The notes beneath the pieces were generated by a model. It was not told the DNA's origin. It searched no databases and saw nothing but the letters and a program-made list of their open reading frames with translations. The translations under genes and the position numbers were made by a program. A DNA stretch of 64,000 nt from Strongylocentrotus purpuratus (Eukaryota; Echinodermata; Echinoidea; Camarodonta; Strongylocentrotidae), in contig NW_022145552.1 in the NCBI RefSeq assembly GCF_000002235.5, positions 1,681,501-1,745,500 on the forward strand, in the 5' to 3' direction. Numbering within the stretch: position 1 is the first letter of the stretch; the number at the start of each line of letters is the position of its first letter. Below, one piece after another: positions 1 through 11,465 of this stretch.

Positions 1-281
1 CAGTAAACTGCTAATCTGCTTAATACCTCCCTTTTTTGCTGAATATTGTGTTTATTGTGCTTTTCTGGCTGTGGATCCACAAATCCACAAATTGAACTAC
101 CAACAAGATTATTTTTCACGTTTCTCCATATTAAAAGATTATATCCTTGGTTTCGTAAAATCAGCTTCTTAAAATCTAATCTGTTTTGACGAAAACAGAG
201 ATTAGCCAGGTAGGGTATTCCATGACCGAGGATGCCAATACTGTCCATGATATCCATGATATTGGAATAATATTCAGTTAA

Positions 282-517
282 TTATACAGCGCTTATTATA
301 AACACTTAACGCTTCCAAACGTGGAGATTATTACCCCGGCTTTAGCTGTGCTGCCATTGCGGCGCTCTAGCATTTCAAATAATTAATTCCTGCCAGGCAC
401 CCATTTACATCACCTGGGTTGAGTGTGGCAAATGTAGATCAATTTCTTGGCGGGTCTCGAACCGCGGACCCTTGTGATCGACAATCCGGCGACTTAACCA
501 CTCGACCACGGCACCTC
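282..517 (-). mobile_element. tRNA-derived SINE, copy 1
   Basis: On the minus strand the head (516 down to 449) reads like a class II tRNA: GGTGCCGTGGTCGAGTGG as an A-box region and GGTTCGAGACC as a B box, the two internal RNA polymerase III promoter elements. The body carries a segment (CAAGAAATTGATCTACATTTGCC and a CCCAGGTG motif) shared with the copy at 12.5 kb. The 3' tail (low coordinates) has a GCGC-TTA / AAGCGC-like end of the kind LINE machinery recognises. It is not a working tRNA gene: the acceptor stem is not paired and a long unrelated body follows. It lies about 25 bp 5' of the LINE fragment that follows. Family naming would need a repeat library. Confidence 0.72.
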
Positions 518-540
518 TACAAAAGCATTATCATTTAGAG

Positions 541-1095
541 TTATGGCAACTCACCAGGCCAATACCAGGAAGCTAGAGATGATCCAGAGAAGATATGCAC
601 GCTTTGTTTGCAATTACCATCGCAGAACAAGCAGTGTCACAGCCATGCTCGACCAACTACACTGGCCATCTCTGCAAGAATGGAGAGCCCAAGCGAAGGT
701 AGCGATGATGTTCTGTATCAAGAACTCGCTGATATCCATCCCCCAGACAGTTCTGACTCCATCACTACCTGCTTTGCTAAGAGGTCACGACCAGAAACTC
801 CAAGTGCCATATGCTCGGACACAAGTTCTTCAAAGGAGCTTCTTTCCAGATGCCACCAGGCTCTGGAACTCACTACCGCAGGCCGCCGTCACCTGTACCT
901 CTCTGCTAAGCTTTAAGAGAGAGGTACTCAAGATCCAGCTCCGTTAAGCTACGGATGTCTTTTTAACTGCACATAGCTCATTGTAGACCTTTTATTGAGA
1001 CACTACATGTATATATACACCTGCACAGCACCTACAATCAGTACGAGAATACACCCGACGGTGGCCTGTACTTATAGCGAAGAAGAAGAAGATGA
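541..1095 (+). mobile_element. 5'-truncated non-LTR retrotransposon, 3' end
   Basis: An open frame from about 543 to 947 encodes roughly 134 residues typical of the extreme C-terminus of a CR1/L2/jockey-type reverse transcriptase polyprotein. LEMIQRRYARFV comes near the start, then LDQLHWPSLQEWR, and RSFFPDATRLWNSLP near the end. The reverse transcriptase and endonuclease domains are missing, so this is a dead 5'-truncated copy, as expected from incomplete target-primed reverse transcription. A short 3' UTR (948-1077) ends in a GAA-rich run at 1078-1093 (GAAGAAGAAGAAG), consistent with the short-repeat tails of CR1/L2-like elements. The apparent ATG at 543 is not a genuine start; similarity seems to begin within a few codons. 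The exact clade cannot be assigned by eye. Confidence 0.8.
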
Positions 1096-4000
1096 ACTCA
1101 AATATTAGGCGCTTTATTCGTTCCCTTATTTGCAATAGCTACTCTACTCAAAGCGGCTATAGATGCATATTCGCCATCATGATAATGTAATGTTTGCAAT
1201 TTCAGACATTGAAAGGGTGAGGAAAAACGAAAGTCATAGGCAATTTCTAAGTTCTATACCAACTTCATAGCCCCATCTTAGATTCAGGAGTTTGATAATG
1301 AAAGTACCCCTATAGCGGTATCGTGATTAACCTTGGTCTAGTTTGTCAAATGAAATTAAAGATGGGTACCGTGGTACATTAGTAAAGGCTCTAACACGAG
1401 AGATCCCGTGTCCGTTCGTCAGTCAGAACTTGGATCCTTGAAGAAGGTGTTTTACATTTGCACCTTTCCATCCAGGTGTATTTAATTGGTCAGTCAGGAA
1501 CCCCCCTGACTTTTACAAGTCGATCGCCTGTCTGATTATCAAGATATTTATGATTGGAAATCGAAATTTAAAAATTCGCTGTCCTAACGGTTTTTATAAC
1601 ACTACAGTCTATTGGGAATACTGAGTATGGTAAAACCGGTCACTCAATTCTTTTTTAGGGGAGGCACTTCATGATCATTTTGATGCGCAATTTTGTTAGG
1701 GCTTCAATACAACACCATAGCAAAGACACTGATAACAAGTAGGGCCATGCATCTCAGATTTAACATTGTTAAACGATGCCTTTAAGCGCGACACCTACCT
1801 CATGTCCATGGAAGTTGTTTGGAAAGGGTGTGGGGAGGGGGAGGGGTCACATGTCAGGGGTAATTGTTCCAGACAAAATGTTTGTTCGGGGATCGGGAGA
1901 AATAGTGCACAGAATATTTCTCCCAGACTGTCACGATTCTGCATCGTCGATTATTGCCCATTACTGTCTACCCCTTATGTTTCCCCGGGTGCAATGATAA
2001 GAAATAATGAAACAGCTGAGGTAATAGAACAGCCATTCATGAATTCCGTAAACATGGTTAATGTGCTTTCTTACTTTTCATAATCTTAGCATCAATAATA
2101 TAGGAAGACTGGGAGAGAAATATGTCCTCAAGGTCACCCGAGTCCTACGATTGGGGGCAAATTATAATCGAGAAGTACTTTCTTTTCATTTCGTTTTTAG
2201 CTTCATCTCCTTTTTCAATCTCGGGAAAAATAAAGTCCATAACATGCACTTTGAGACACGGTACAACGAAAGCCATGAAATATAATAGCAGCCAGGAATC
2301 CGCCTCTGTTTATTGATCAACGGCGAATTGTAAATTTGAAAAAGCTCCCTTTCAGAGTTTGCTTATTTTCCTTTTCATCACGCGGGGGATGTACTCAATA
2401 TCCATGTTGCAGAAGATTGCCGAATTGTTTATCATGGCTGGGCTTGTAAATAGGAGGCTTGTAGGTCCGTGTTTGAATTCGTCTCACTAGTCTGCTGTAA
2501 TAGAGCATGAAACTTGGTCGGGGCAATCTCCATTAATGCTTGCAGTTATTGATCATTATGAATGTCTTGGAAGGATGGGACGAGAGGGGGAAAGGACATG
2601 TACCGCTCCGCCATGGAAAAAAGAACTTCACGGAGACGTTATAGGCGCCAAACTTGACTTTCGGTAAACATAGTACGGGGAATGTCCTCAGACGACAGCG
2701 TATCAGAACGTAGGATGGAGAAGCGGATATATTATAGTTGGGCTGGCAACCGAATCTCGTCTCCCTGCAAATAATCACGCTAATGAATCCACAATGATCT
2801 GATGATAATTAGAAACGGTGTATCTGACAAAGTATGCCTTGTCAATACTTCCATGCACTGGTAACGTGGTCGCTTATGAAAGCTTTAAACGTTCACATAG
2901 CAGCATGAAATATTACTTGACTTTAATTAGTATGAATAATGAAAAAAAACCATCTTATTGACTCGATGGATCCGTCTTGACCGATGATATTCATGGGGAA
3001 AAATCATATACTTCACGTGCGTCATCTGGCGTATTTATGTTGCAGGAGTTAGCCAAATGAAAAAATAATTGACACTATAATCAACCGTACACCTGGCGTA
3101 TTCCGTATAATAAACCAATATGACCCTATATTGAGTTCGTGACCACATGTTTTAATCGACGACAATTTTTTGCTCCGGGCTGTATTATAAATTATGCGTC
3201 AAATATATTAAAAGTTGGGTTGCGGTCAGATCTTGGGTTAGGTTTAGGTTAAGGATTAGGTTTAGGTTACTAAAGAGTTAGTTTCAGGTATAGTGTTTAG
3301 GGTACAGGTTTGTAGTAGGCATTCTGCCTGTTGACCTAATCCTTAGACCAAAACGTGGTCGTCGGAATTTTGGAGAAGGACCCAAAGAAACCAAAATTTG
3401 GTCTGTTGACCGCAGAGCAATTATCGCCGGAGGACGAGACCAACAAACGTTGGCGACGTTTTCGTATCAATAGTACATTATACATAATCTAATAGTTTAT
3501 AAGAACATGTACAAGAATTCTAGACAAAGTAGTGTCATTAAGGAACAAGTATGTTTACATTGATCCCACTTCAGAAAACGATAAGGAACTATAAGCGACT
3601 ATAAGCAACAGGAACGAGGCGCCATTCAAGTACAAAATAACCTTGTCGCCCTCTCGCACCCAGACAGTCTTTGAAAAACAACTGACGGCATCACGGAAAA
3701 ACCATGAACAAGCCATTGGCTAATTCTGTTTTCATTGAGATTTGATACTTGTAGGTCTCATAATTCGATACATAATCCTCTCGCCTGCGAATCACGACAC
3801 AGACTCGATCGTTTCTAGCATGTTTACATTTGTGCTCGCTAACCCAGATATGCTCCTCCAAAATCGAGTTTCAAGCCGATCTCAATAGTGATATTGAACC
3901 AACACTGTTTTCTGAGGGGAAATACGTATCCTTCACGAGTAAATAAATTCGGCCTCATATCCGGAAATGATTCGAACTCTGCTTAGGACCTCTCACATCT

Positions 4001-4573
4001 CTCTCATGTTTGTTTATGCAGATTGCTGATATGTATACTGAATTTTATATGAAGAGTAAATTCTTCTGCATTTGAATGTTTTTGTAAAGATAGGTAATTG
4101 TTTCAACATAATCTCTTACACACAGTGATTATTTCGGAGTATCCTCTATCAGAAACATTATTTTAAATTCAGAAACTCAAAATAACCATTATCGAGCAAT
4201 TGAATTATATACACTTTTTCCAATGATTGATTCTATGGATTATGATTCTAATAGGTTGCTTCTTACCTGCGGATGAGAAATCAACCAACATTTTCCGGCT
4301 AGAATTAGTGCCATCACACGGGTTGAAAAACATGCAAAGAGAATTGGATAGGGACTTTCGTTTACACTTTATGCTTAAAGATAAACTCCAGTTCTGGTAA
4401 AAAAAAAAATAAAAAAAAAAATTCTAACAGAATCAAACGAAACTTACTCTGAATGTTCAAGATTACAAATAAATGACATGTGCCAAACAATTTTGGATGA
4501 AAATGTATATTGGCTGAGTAATGAGCATAGAAAGACAAGGAAATCAAGGTAGTAATAGCCCCGACATCATGTG
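1096..4573. other. Intergenic DNA without recognisable genes
   Basis: AT-rich sequence with only short, unconvincing open frames on both strands. No splice-bounded exon, RNA gene or intact transposon was seen. The one notable patch is the TTAGG-like run at 3233-3269, listed separately. Poly-A runs near 2941 and 4400-4425 are ordinary. Confidence 0.5.
3233..3269 (+). repeat. Degenerate telomere-like (TTAGGTT)n patch
   Basis: The patch is TTAGG-type units joined by T or TT spacers (for example GGTTAGGTTTAGGTTAAGG), followed by looser GTTAG/GGTATAG units to about 3310. It is short and degenerate and lies between unique sequences, so it looks like an interstitial simple repeat rather than a chromosome end. 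Confidence 0.5.
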
Positions 4574-4760
4574 TGTTGCTGTGTACAGTGCTTGTTACTT
4601 TACCAAGACTCGGTCAAATTTATTATGATTTTGATGACTCCAGAACCTTGCAGTGCACACCAGTACTTACATGCTACATGATCAACTGTTTCTGATCCTT
4701 TCCACACCTTTTCTTTCACAATGCAATCGCTTTACCAGTACTAAAGTTTATCTTTAAAAA
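4574..4760 (+). repeat. Dispersed repeat family A, copy 1
   Basis: About 185 bp that align well with 5079-5256 in the same orientation and with 28041-28225 in the opposite orientation. Shared landmarks are CTTTACCAAGAC, CCAGAACCTTGCA, GATCAAC and TTTCACAATGCAATCGC. Three related copies at two separate sites make this an interspersed repeat. No coding potential is evident. Confidence 0.7.
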
Positions 4761-4857
4761 GAGGCAAACGAAATTATGAAGACGGTACAGAATGTTTTGA
4801 TTACTCAGTATCCTCACAGATTTCTATTTGGTCAGCCGCCAAAATAGACATTTAAGA

Positions 4858-5258
4858 TTTTTAAAGGGAAGGTTGAGTTCTGGGAAGAGGTGAAAAATAA
4901 TTTGTGAGCATTACTCATTCTTATTATGCAAGTGTGGAAGAACATCAGTTAAGACATGTTCCCTGAAAATCATGGCTCTTCAAATGCCTTCGTATTCTAA
5001 ATATGCATGTAACGTCGTAAAAATCGGGGGGCCGGCTTTTTACGCCACGTGTTCGTGTAGTCCCATATACATCTTTCTGTGCAAGTGTTTGTAACTTTAC
5101 CAAGACTTGGCCAAATTTCTTATCATTTTGATGATTCCAGAACCTTGCAATACACACAAATTCTTATATGCTAGATGATCAACCTTTTCTGGTCGGTTCC
5201 ACACCGTTTCTTTCACAATGCAATCGCATGACCAGAACTCAACTTCATCTTTAAACAA
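4858..5258. mobile_element. Dispersed repeat family A, copy 2, possible foldback element
   Basis: The right part (5079-5256) is the family A sequence. The left edge (GGTTGAGTTCTGG near 4870) is roughly the inverse of the right edge (ACCAGAACTCAACTTC near 5232-5247). The unit may therefore be a roughly 400-bp inverted-repeat element with arms of about 15-20 bp. The middle (4960-5078) includes GTGTAGTCCCATATACAT, which recurs in related form near 28590 (GTGTAGTCCCACGTAC). Boundaries are approximate and no target duplication was resolved. Confidence 0.5.
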
Positions 5259-5431
5259 ATATGATGAAGTCCAAAATTTAAAAAGGTGTTTTAATGTAGT
5301 GAAAGTCAGCTATTCAAACGTCGTGATGATGCAAATATTTTGTAGCCAGAGCAACCTTTATTCTTGTTCAAATTTTGATCCTAAAAATGAATAATCCTAC
5401 ATTTTCTCCACAAACATCCATAAAAAGACAG

Positions 5432-5472
5432 ACACGCACACACACACGCACGCACACACACACACACACACC
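5432..5472 (+). repeat. (CA)n microsatellite
   Basis: An interrupted CA/CG dinucleotide run of about 40 bp. Open frames across it are translation artefacts. Confidence 0.9.
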
Positions 5473-5473
5473 A

Positions 5474-7620
5474 ATATCGCCCACGCACATGATATGTGAA
5501 TACAGTAGCACATTCTCGCCTTCATTTTATACAGACAAACGAAACGAATAAAAGAAAGACACCACAGACAAATAGAATGAATAACAGTAAGCCACCACAT
5601 ACGACGTATTCGTCAAGGTTTAACAAAGATAAAAGAATCGACACCGATGATCTTCTTCATATCGAACTCGGTTACGTACTCGACTCGAAGTCGACCTCTC
5701 ACGGAACTCGATGTGAACCAGAATTTCATGAGGTGTACGAGTGATTCTCGAGTGAGGCAGGTCCCGGAGAGTATATTCTGGGAAAGAAAAAAGAACCAAG
5801 CCTTCGGACGGGTAGATTTTCAAGAGGTGACCATGATGGGGAGGGCGTATCGACGGTGGAGGATTCACCGTTTGAAGAGTCCTTGAGACCGTCACAACGG
5901 GTCTGGCAATCTATACCCAGCACGCGTGCCTCAGAATGCGGCCTGTTGCTTGATGAAGCTCTATGGAAAGTAAACCATGTCCGTACCCAAGACCTTGCAT
6001 AAACTGATTGCTTGATGTTGTAATAGAGTGGTCACGGAGCAGGGGTTTATTTACATGTCCAAAAACGGCGTGTCTCCGATGTCCACTTCATTTATCTCAA
6101 ATTTATCTCGACCTTTCACCTTTTTTAAGTATTCACCAGTTCTTACTTTTTCTTACTTTGCTTTTCTATAACTCCTAATTGATGCCTCATTTCATTATAC
6201 TTTGCTAATTATAATTGTGATACATGATACATGTTCTTTGATACATATTGCATACATGCATTCTCCTAACGCACCTCTTTACGGGACGTTTTCTTTAACT
6301 TTGTAATAACTTTCGAAACGGACTTGAATTTTATTATTCACGTACTTCAATTAAGCTCAATTGAACAGGGCTGCAAAAGAATAACATAATTGAAATATTG
6401 AAAATAACATTGATGGTAGTTGTTTGATGATCTTTAATGCAAAATATCGTACAAATTGAATCATTTATTGGAGCACGCAATTTATCAATTGACCATCTTT
6501 CCACATTACTGTAATTGAAGATGTACACATCTGTCCTGTAACAAGAGGTCATCAGATACTGTTGCTATAGTGCCTGCATCCTTTTAGCCAACTGTTTCTC
6601 CTTTACTTCCCTAAGCAAATTGTGTTTCAAGGCAATCGGATACCCCTGATAACATCCGTCCCAATATGGCTTTGCGAACATCCCAGGCGGAACAGTCACC
6701 CTCGCTGTGACCAGAGCATCCTCCCCCATCGCTCTGTCTGTCTCTCTGTCTCTGTCTCTATCTCTCTCACTTAAGTCTTATCGTGCCTTAAGGTTAATTA
6801 ATGTCGAAGCGAGTTTGATGTTAGCATGCTCGTGCGGAACGTAGTCTAATGTGAGATTCTCACCCCCAGCCTCCTGCCCGAGGGAAGGTTTGTCAAAGTC
6901 TTCCTGAATATCAAGATTGGAACGAATCTCGTAAATTATCAGTCGCCATGTCGTCAGATAAAGGCAAATTGGAATTGGTAAACATTCCCAAGAAACTATG
7001 CTATCATCACTCGTGGTTTGCTCTTAACGTTGGCTGCGGTAGTGGTTGAGGTTTTGTGTGGATGTGCGGTGAAATAAAAAGATTTTTAATTTGCAATGGC
7101 CACTTGCAATACCCCGCACCTGTTTCCTTGATATGACTGTTATGCTGTTCTGCTTTTAGCCATTATATAATGTCTATGTCTTGCTTCTGCCATTGATGAC
7201 TCACCGTGTTGTTGACAAGCTGGTCTACACACAAGTGCCAGTTTCTCTCTTACCCGTTTTCTATAGTTGTCCACCATTCTTTCCTTTAAAATCGTATACA
7301 TAACACGTTCACTTTAACTTGTTTCCCAATTTCCTTCGACATGTTCAGCTTGCCTTTGACCAAATTGGCGGAACTTTTCTCTCTCGCTGACGCCTTTGCT
7401 CGTATTCGAAACTTTTCAATTAATGTTCCAGGAATAAAAGTCTTGTGTTTTGTGTGTGCTTGGTCACGTCTCTATCTCTCTTCATCGCACCACCCCCTTG
7501 TCTGCTTGTCATCCCAATTTCACCGAGTCTTTCTTCTATCGAAGCCAACCATCTGACAAATGCATTTTAACCTTCCGTGATCCTTCCACGGGTGCCCCGC
7601 TATCCGACCGATCCAGTAGT
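5474..7620. other. Intergenic DNA, no supported gene
   Basis: Several short overlapping frames exist near 5500-5920 on both strands, but none has a recognisable domain, plausible splice borders or consistent codon bias. 6735-6775 is a short CTCTGT/CTCTAT simple repeat. Nothing else stands out. Confidence 0.45.
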
Positions 7621-8164
7621 TTAAAGGTGCTATGTCCCATTTGCAGCCAACATCAAATTCTGTAGAACTTTGTAAGAATTATGAATATGTCACGTTTGTC
7701 CTATTTGTGAAATTTAAACGTTAGCAGTGTCCTAGTATTCACATTGTGCAAGGGAACCCGTTTACTTTCTAGACCCTACTGTCAGACACTATTGAGTGAC
7801 TGACTTACTTCATTTTTTGTTGTGGTAATAACATACATAGAATGAGCTGTAAAGGGTACATGAGCATTATTTGTCTACATCAATTACCCACTTCTTGTAA
7901 TGGCCAGAATTAAACTGTTTGAATCTTTGCGCAGCACAAAACGTACCCCATTCGGTACAAGGGTCTGAAAATAAGACTATATATACTAAAAGGATTGCAA
8001 TCCCTAAAGTCGTTTAGACTAATGGTCGTTATTTCCCCCCACAAAACGATATTTTCAAGCCCTTTCATGTTGAGGGAAGTTCTAAATTATTATTATATTT
8101 CAACTGCCTTTGGAATTTAACCTTTTCATTTGTTGGGTCTGCAAATGGGACATGGTACCTTTAA
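7621..8164. mobile_element. Inverted-repeat element flanked by TTAA (MITE-like)
   Basis: The ends are inverted copies: TTAAAGGTGCTATGTCCCAT at the left, and a right end whose reverse complement is TTAAAGGTACCATGTCCCAT. The match continues through TTTGCAG, giving about 27 bp with few mismatches. If TTAA is the duplicated target, the element is 7625-8160, about 536 bp. TTAA targets are used by piggyBac and Kolobok transposases. The interior shows no transposase frame, so this would be a non-autonomous copy mobilised in trans. Family assignment is inference; the inverted ends are directly visible. Confidence 0.72.
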
Positions 8165-8401
8165 GCAGACGGGTTTGCAGTGTACCATGTATGTAGGTAA
8201 ATAGCTCAATGCTGGATATGGCGCTGTCGGAGGACAGTCGGGTTTATCATCCTGAGGCAAACACTAATGAAATTATATAGATACACATATCGATCTTCGT
8301 TTTGGAAAAAACACAATTTTTTTTTAAAGGAGGAAATTATATGAAAACGCCATCATCGCCCCCTTCTCCACAGTTTTAGTTCTGCCTTACCTGCCCTGGC
8401 C

Positions 8402-8421
8402 TCCCCCCCCCCCCCCCCCCC
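8402..8421 (+). repeat. Poly-C tract
   Basis: About 20 consecutive C. Similar tracts recur at 31650, 31890, 33600, 36647, 53680, 55568 and 59260, with poly-G at 16037, 33527, 53634 and 56515. Exact lengths may be unreliable in an assembly. Confidence 0.85.
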
Positions 8422-8782
8422 ATGATGAATTAAATATTGTTACATGTAAAACGTGCTTTAACTGTCTAAGTAACAATTTATTTATATTTGTATTTTAGAA
8501 TTTTAGAATTTTATTGACTCTTTGACCCCCTCTCGGGGTATGAGAGTACAAACAAACATAAAAGTATAAATAACAATGCATGACTTATGAATACAATTCA
8601 CATACATTATACATAGATAATGACACAAAGATAAAAACGATAATAGGTATATAGTGTATGAAAGTACAAACATGAACAATGAACCAACTAGTAAACACAA
8701 AGTATATATACATGTACAGGTACATGTACAATGAATGTAGATAGTGACAAACTGACAATAATAAAAGGATAAGTATAATGCA

Positions 8783-9109
8783 GTTTATATCCTGCATCAA
8801 AAATTTGTTGGCTTTTGATTGGTTGAGAGCTTGTCACATGACCAGAAATATTTGACCTATTTTTAAAAAGTACTATATGAGAGTACTATTTTGGTTTACT
8901 ATTTGGGAGTTGAAAAAAAAATGTGATTTTTTTTTTTTTTGAATTGAATCAATTTTTTTTTTCAAATCTTAATTTAATGAAAACAAAATATTTTAAATCT
9001 TTTTAGATCAAAGTTGACATTTTTTTTGTTCTAAGTTTTTTTCTTCCAAATTTTTTTATTTTTTTATTTTTGTTTTAAATAAATAAATTTTTGATGCAGC
9101 ATATAAAAC
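8783..9109. mobile_element. Inverted-repeat insertion in LINE 3' UTR
   Basis: The left end (CTGCATCAAAAATTT at 8792-8806, preceded by GTTTATAT) is the inverse of the right end (AAATTTTTGATGCAG at 9085-9099, followed by ATATAAAAC). This gives roughly 24-bp arms with one indel and one mismatch. The interior is AT-rich (long T and A runs at 8917-9075) with no coding frame. It looks like a MITE of about 327 bp. No clear target duplication was found, partly because the adjoining palindrome abuts its right end. Confidence 0.6.
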
Positions 9110-9271
9110 AAATATACCATGCCTTCTATTCGAGGTACTGGTTAAACTATGGGCCTCGGTGACTACAAAAGTACCATTTGCTTCGGGGCTGCGCCCCTCA
9201 GCAAATAGTACTATTGGAGTCACCTCTTTCCCATAGTTTTAACCAGAACCTCTCAAGGCAGTGTATATTTG
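9109..9271. repeat. 163-bp near-palindrome (foldback element)
   Basis: The two halves are inverted copies along almost the whole length. The ends are CAAATATAC and GTATATTTG, then CTGGTTAAACTATGGG against CCATAGTTTTAACCAG, meeting at a GGGG-CTGCG-CCCC centre (9185-9196). The arms are about 75-80 bp with scattered mismatches and small indels, so the element could extrude as a hairpin. It lies between the LINE stop codon at 9287 and the rest of its 3' UTR. It may be an independent MITE or one end of a larger insertion that includes 8783-9109. Confidence 0.75.
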
Positions 9272-9286
9272 TATACTATTTACAAG

Positions 9287-10087
9287 CTAAATAGTAAACA
9301 AAGTATGCTGTTTCACTATCCTACCGCTACGAGTACGTGTAGGTTCAGCTCTAATTGTACTTCTTGAACTGCTTGAACTATCTTCTTTCTCTGTTTTTTG
9401 ATTAAATTTCAACATAATAAGGCGGGTAAATCTCGCTAAATTCTTCAACTGAGAAGTGCTTCTAGTATTAAAAAGTTCTGCCATGTGCATAGCACTTGGG
9501 AGCTTAGACTTACAACACTTTTTTGATAAATATAAACATCTCTCTCTTTGAAAAAACGGACAAACAAAAATATAGTGAAATTCATCTCCTATATCAGTGG
9601 ACAGGCAGAGTGTGCACTGCATATCACAATGTGGTGTGTTCGCATCAAACCGACCTTTGTTTACAGGTAATTTATGTGATCTACACCGAAACTTACAGAG
9701 AGTAAAAGCATCAGTTTTATTTAGGGTGAGTAAATAGCTTTCAAATATATGGTTGCCTTTAAATATCCTATAATTTGTGCAAATGCGATTTGACCATACT
9801 GCATCTCTCCATTCCTGACCAAAAATATCATTTAGTCTCAGTTTTAGCAAAGAATTAATATTTAAGCCAAATCCACTATTTTGGCCTAGCCAAATATTGG
9901 ATAGACCAGCTTGATTAAATGTGTCTTCAATAAATTTTAACCATGAGGAAGTAAATTCCAAATGTTCATCTTTATGAATGGCAGAAATGAATTTTAAAAG
10001 GACATATGAATATTTGCTATCTTTACCTCTCAAAATTCTTGACCAAAAATTAACCATTCTACCCTTCACATGATTCAAAATCAACCT
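9287..10087 (-). pseudogene. LINE ORF2 C-terminal region with CCHC motif
   Basis: About 266 codons downstream of the reverse transcriptase core of the LINE at 8.5-10.6 kb. It includes a cysteine-histidine motif of the form C-X2-C-X9-H-X4-C (CTLC, then H, then C at roughly residues 157-175), as found near the C-terminus of many non-LTR retrotransposon polyproteins and thought to bind nucleic acid. The tail is serine-rich and basic (SSSSSRSTIRAEPTRTRSGR). The frame is open to a TAG at 9287. It has no start codon of its own: the first in-frame codons are LILNHVKG, which continue the reverse transcriptase after a frameshift near 10090. So it is a broken piece of one ORF. Confidence 0.8.
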
Positions 10088-10171
10088 CGTCCAGTTTCTC
10101 CATAAACCATACAGTCTGGAGTATATGAACCTACAGATAATAACGTTCTGAGGAATTTCCTATGGAAAACT

Positions 10172-10618
10172 TCAATCTGCTTCATGTCCCCAGACTTCAC
10201 TACCATACAATAAGATAGGCAAAATCAAATGGTCAAACAAATGACATTGAATATCAACTGACAACTGCAATTTCTTCGCTTTAGTCAACATACTGTATAA
10301 CGCTTTTCTAGCCTGCACTATCTGCTTGGCCATTGCCTTTTTGAAAGTACCATTATAATTAAACAGTACTCCGAGATAAGCAAAATCATATACCACATCT
10401 ATTTTTGCATGACCATACGTAAAATTTGGTATCTTCCTAACTTTCCCTCTGGAAAAAATCATTATTTTAGTTTTACTCGCATTGACTGTTAGGTGCCATG
10501 TATTACAATATCCTTGAACTGCATTCAGCGCTACTTTTAATTCGTCAGGGCTTTCTGCCAAAATGATCGTGTCATCAGCGTACAATAAACAAGACAACTT
10601 TGAAAAAAGCTCTAATTC
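10172..10618 (-). pseudogene. Reverse transcriptase fragment (YADD core)
   Basis: The frame encodes the palm of a non-LTR reverse transcriptase starting just upstream of LSCLLYADDTIIL, whose YADD carries the catalytic aspartates. WHLTVNASKTKIMIFSRG, FAYLGVLFNYN and LPILLYGSEVWG follow, all typical of CR1/jockey-like polymerases. The first half of the domain is missing (5' truncation). After GSEVWG the frame shifts: a second frame continues with IEVFHRKFLRTLL and CMVYGETG, then shifts again near 10090 into the C-terminal segment. At least two indels have therefore accumulated. The enzyme would have copied its own RNA into DNA at a nicked target; this copy cannot. Confidence 0.85.
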
Positions 10619-10620
10619 GT

Positions 10621-11408
10621 ATAATGATTAGTATGCCGATCATTGGCGAATGATAATTTTCATAAGCAGCGAAGCTGATACTAATCCTTTTTTTCTCATA
10701 ACTCATGAAGCTAATGATACAAGCTCAAATCCTTTAGCTTCAAAGTAAAACCCTATTTTGAATCACCATGAATAATATATTCATAGATTCGGCAACATGA
10801 AAGACGAAATGGTCGGGGCAATCATTTGGAAAACGTCTGGTCATATCTCTATTGAGCAATAATATTTACAGACGTAAAATGGAAAAGGTCAACATCTAAA
10901 TGGAGAACACGAACGGTAGGAATATAGCAATATAGAAGGACATGTAATAGTGAAAAATTAGTTTATGCTTGAAAGGACCGTATGGCTACTATCGGTCAAA
11001 TAAGCGTCAGCCTTGATCTTGTACGTCTCTGTCTATAATCTCTACTTTCTCCCTATTTTCATTTCCCCCATCTATACTTATTTTTTTACTCATCTATTTC
11101 TCGCTAATTATAATTTTGTATTATTACAATGTGCTTTTATACACCTTTTTCCCACTATCAACATTCCCTATCGTGTGTTAATCTTTCACTCATCTCGTGC
11201 CTGGAACACTGGTGCCTCTAAAATTGGAATACATTTATTTTACTTCTTTTCATAAATTGATTGTGACAATATTATTTTTTCTTGAGATATAAAGTTTAAA
11301 GCTTCTCAGAACCATATAAATCAATCTATATGACTATTCAGATTGCATTGATCAATGGAATTCTAATAAGACATACACTTTATGATGGGATTAATATCAA
11401 TGTATCTT

Positions 11409-11465
<57 letters not shown>

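Larger units (their letters stand above)
8492..10620 (-). mobile_element. 5'-truncated non-LTR retrotransposon with later insertions
   Basis: Read on the minus strand this LINE starts just before the YADD catalytic core of its reverse transcriptase (about 10620). It runs through the thumb and C-terminal region to a stop at 9287 and has a 3' UTR down to about 8492. The UTR ends in GGGGTCAAAGAGTCAATAAA, followed by a short TTCTAAAA-type repeat that may be the 3' tail. The endonuclease and the N-terminal half of the reverse transcriptase are absent. Two frame disruptions (near 10172 and 10090) show it is dead. The 3' UTR is split by two inverted-repeat sequences at 8783-9109 and 9109-9271, which must be younger. 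It resembles jockey/CR1-superfamily elements; the clade is uncertain. Confidence 0.82.

Noticed and set aside
449..517. tRNA gene
   Set aside because: A and B boxes are present, but the cloverleaf is incomplete and a SINE body follows; the same head recurs at 12714-12785.
3233..3310. Telomere or subtelomere
   Set aside because: The TTAGG-like patch is short, degenerate and embedded between unique sequences.
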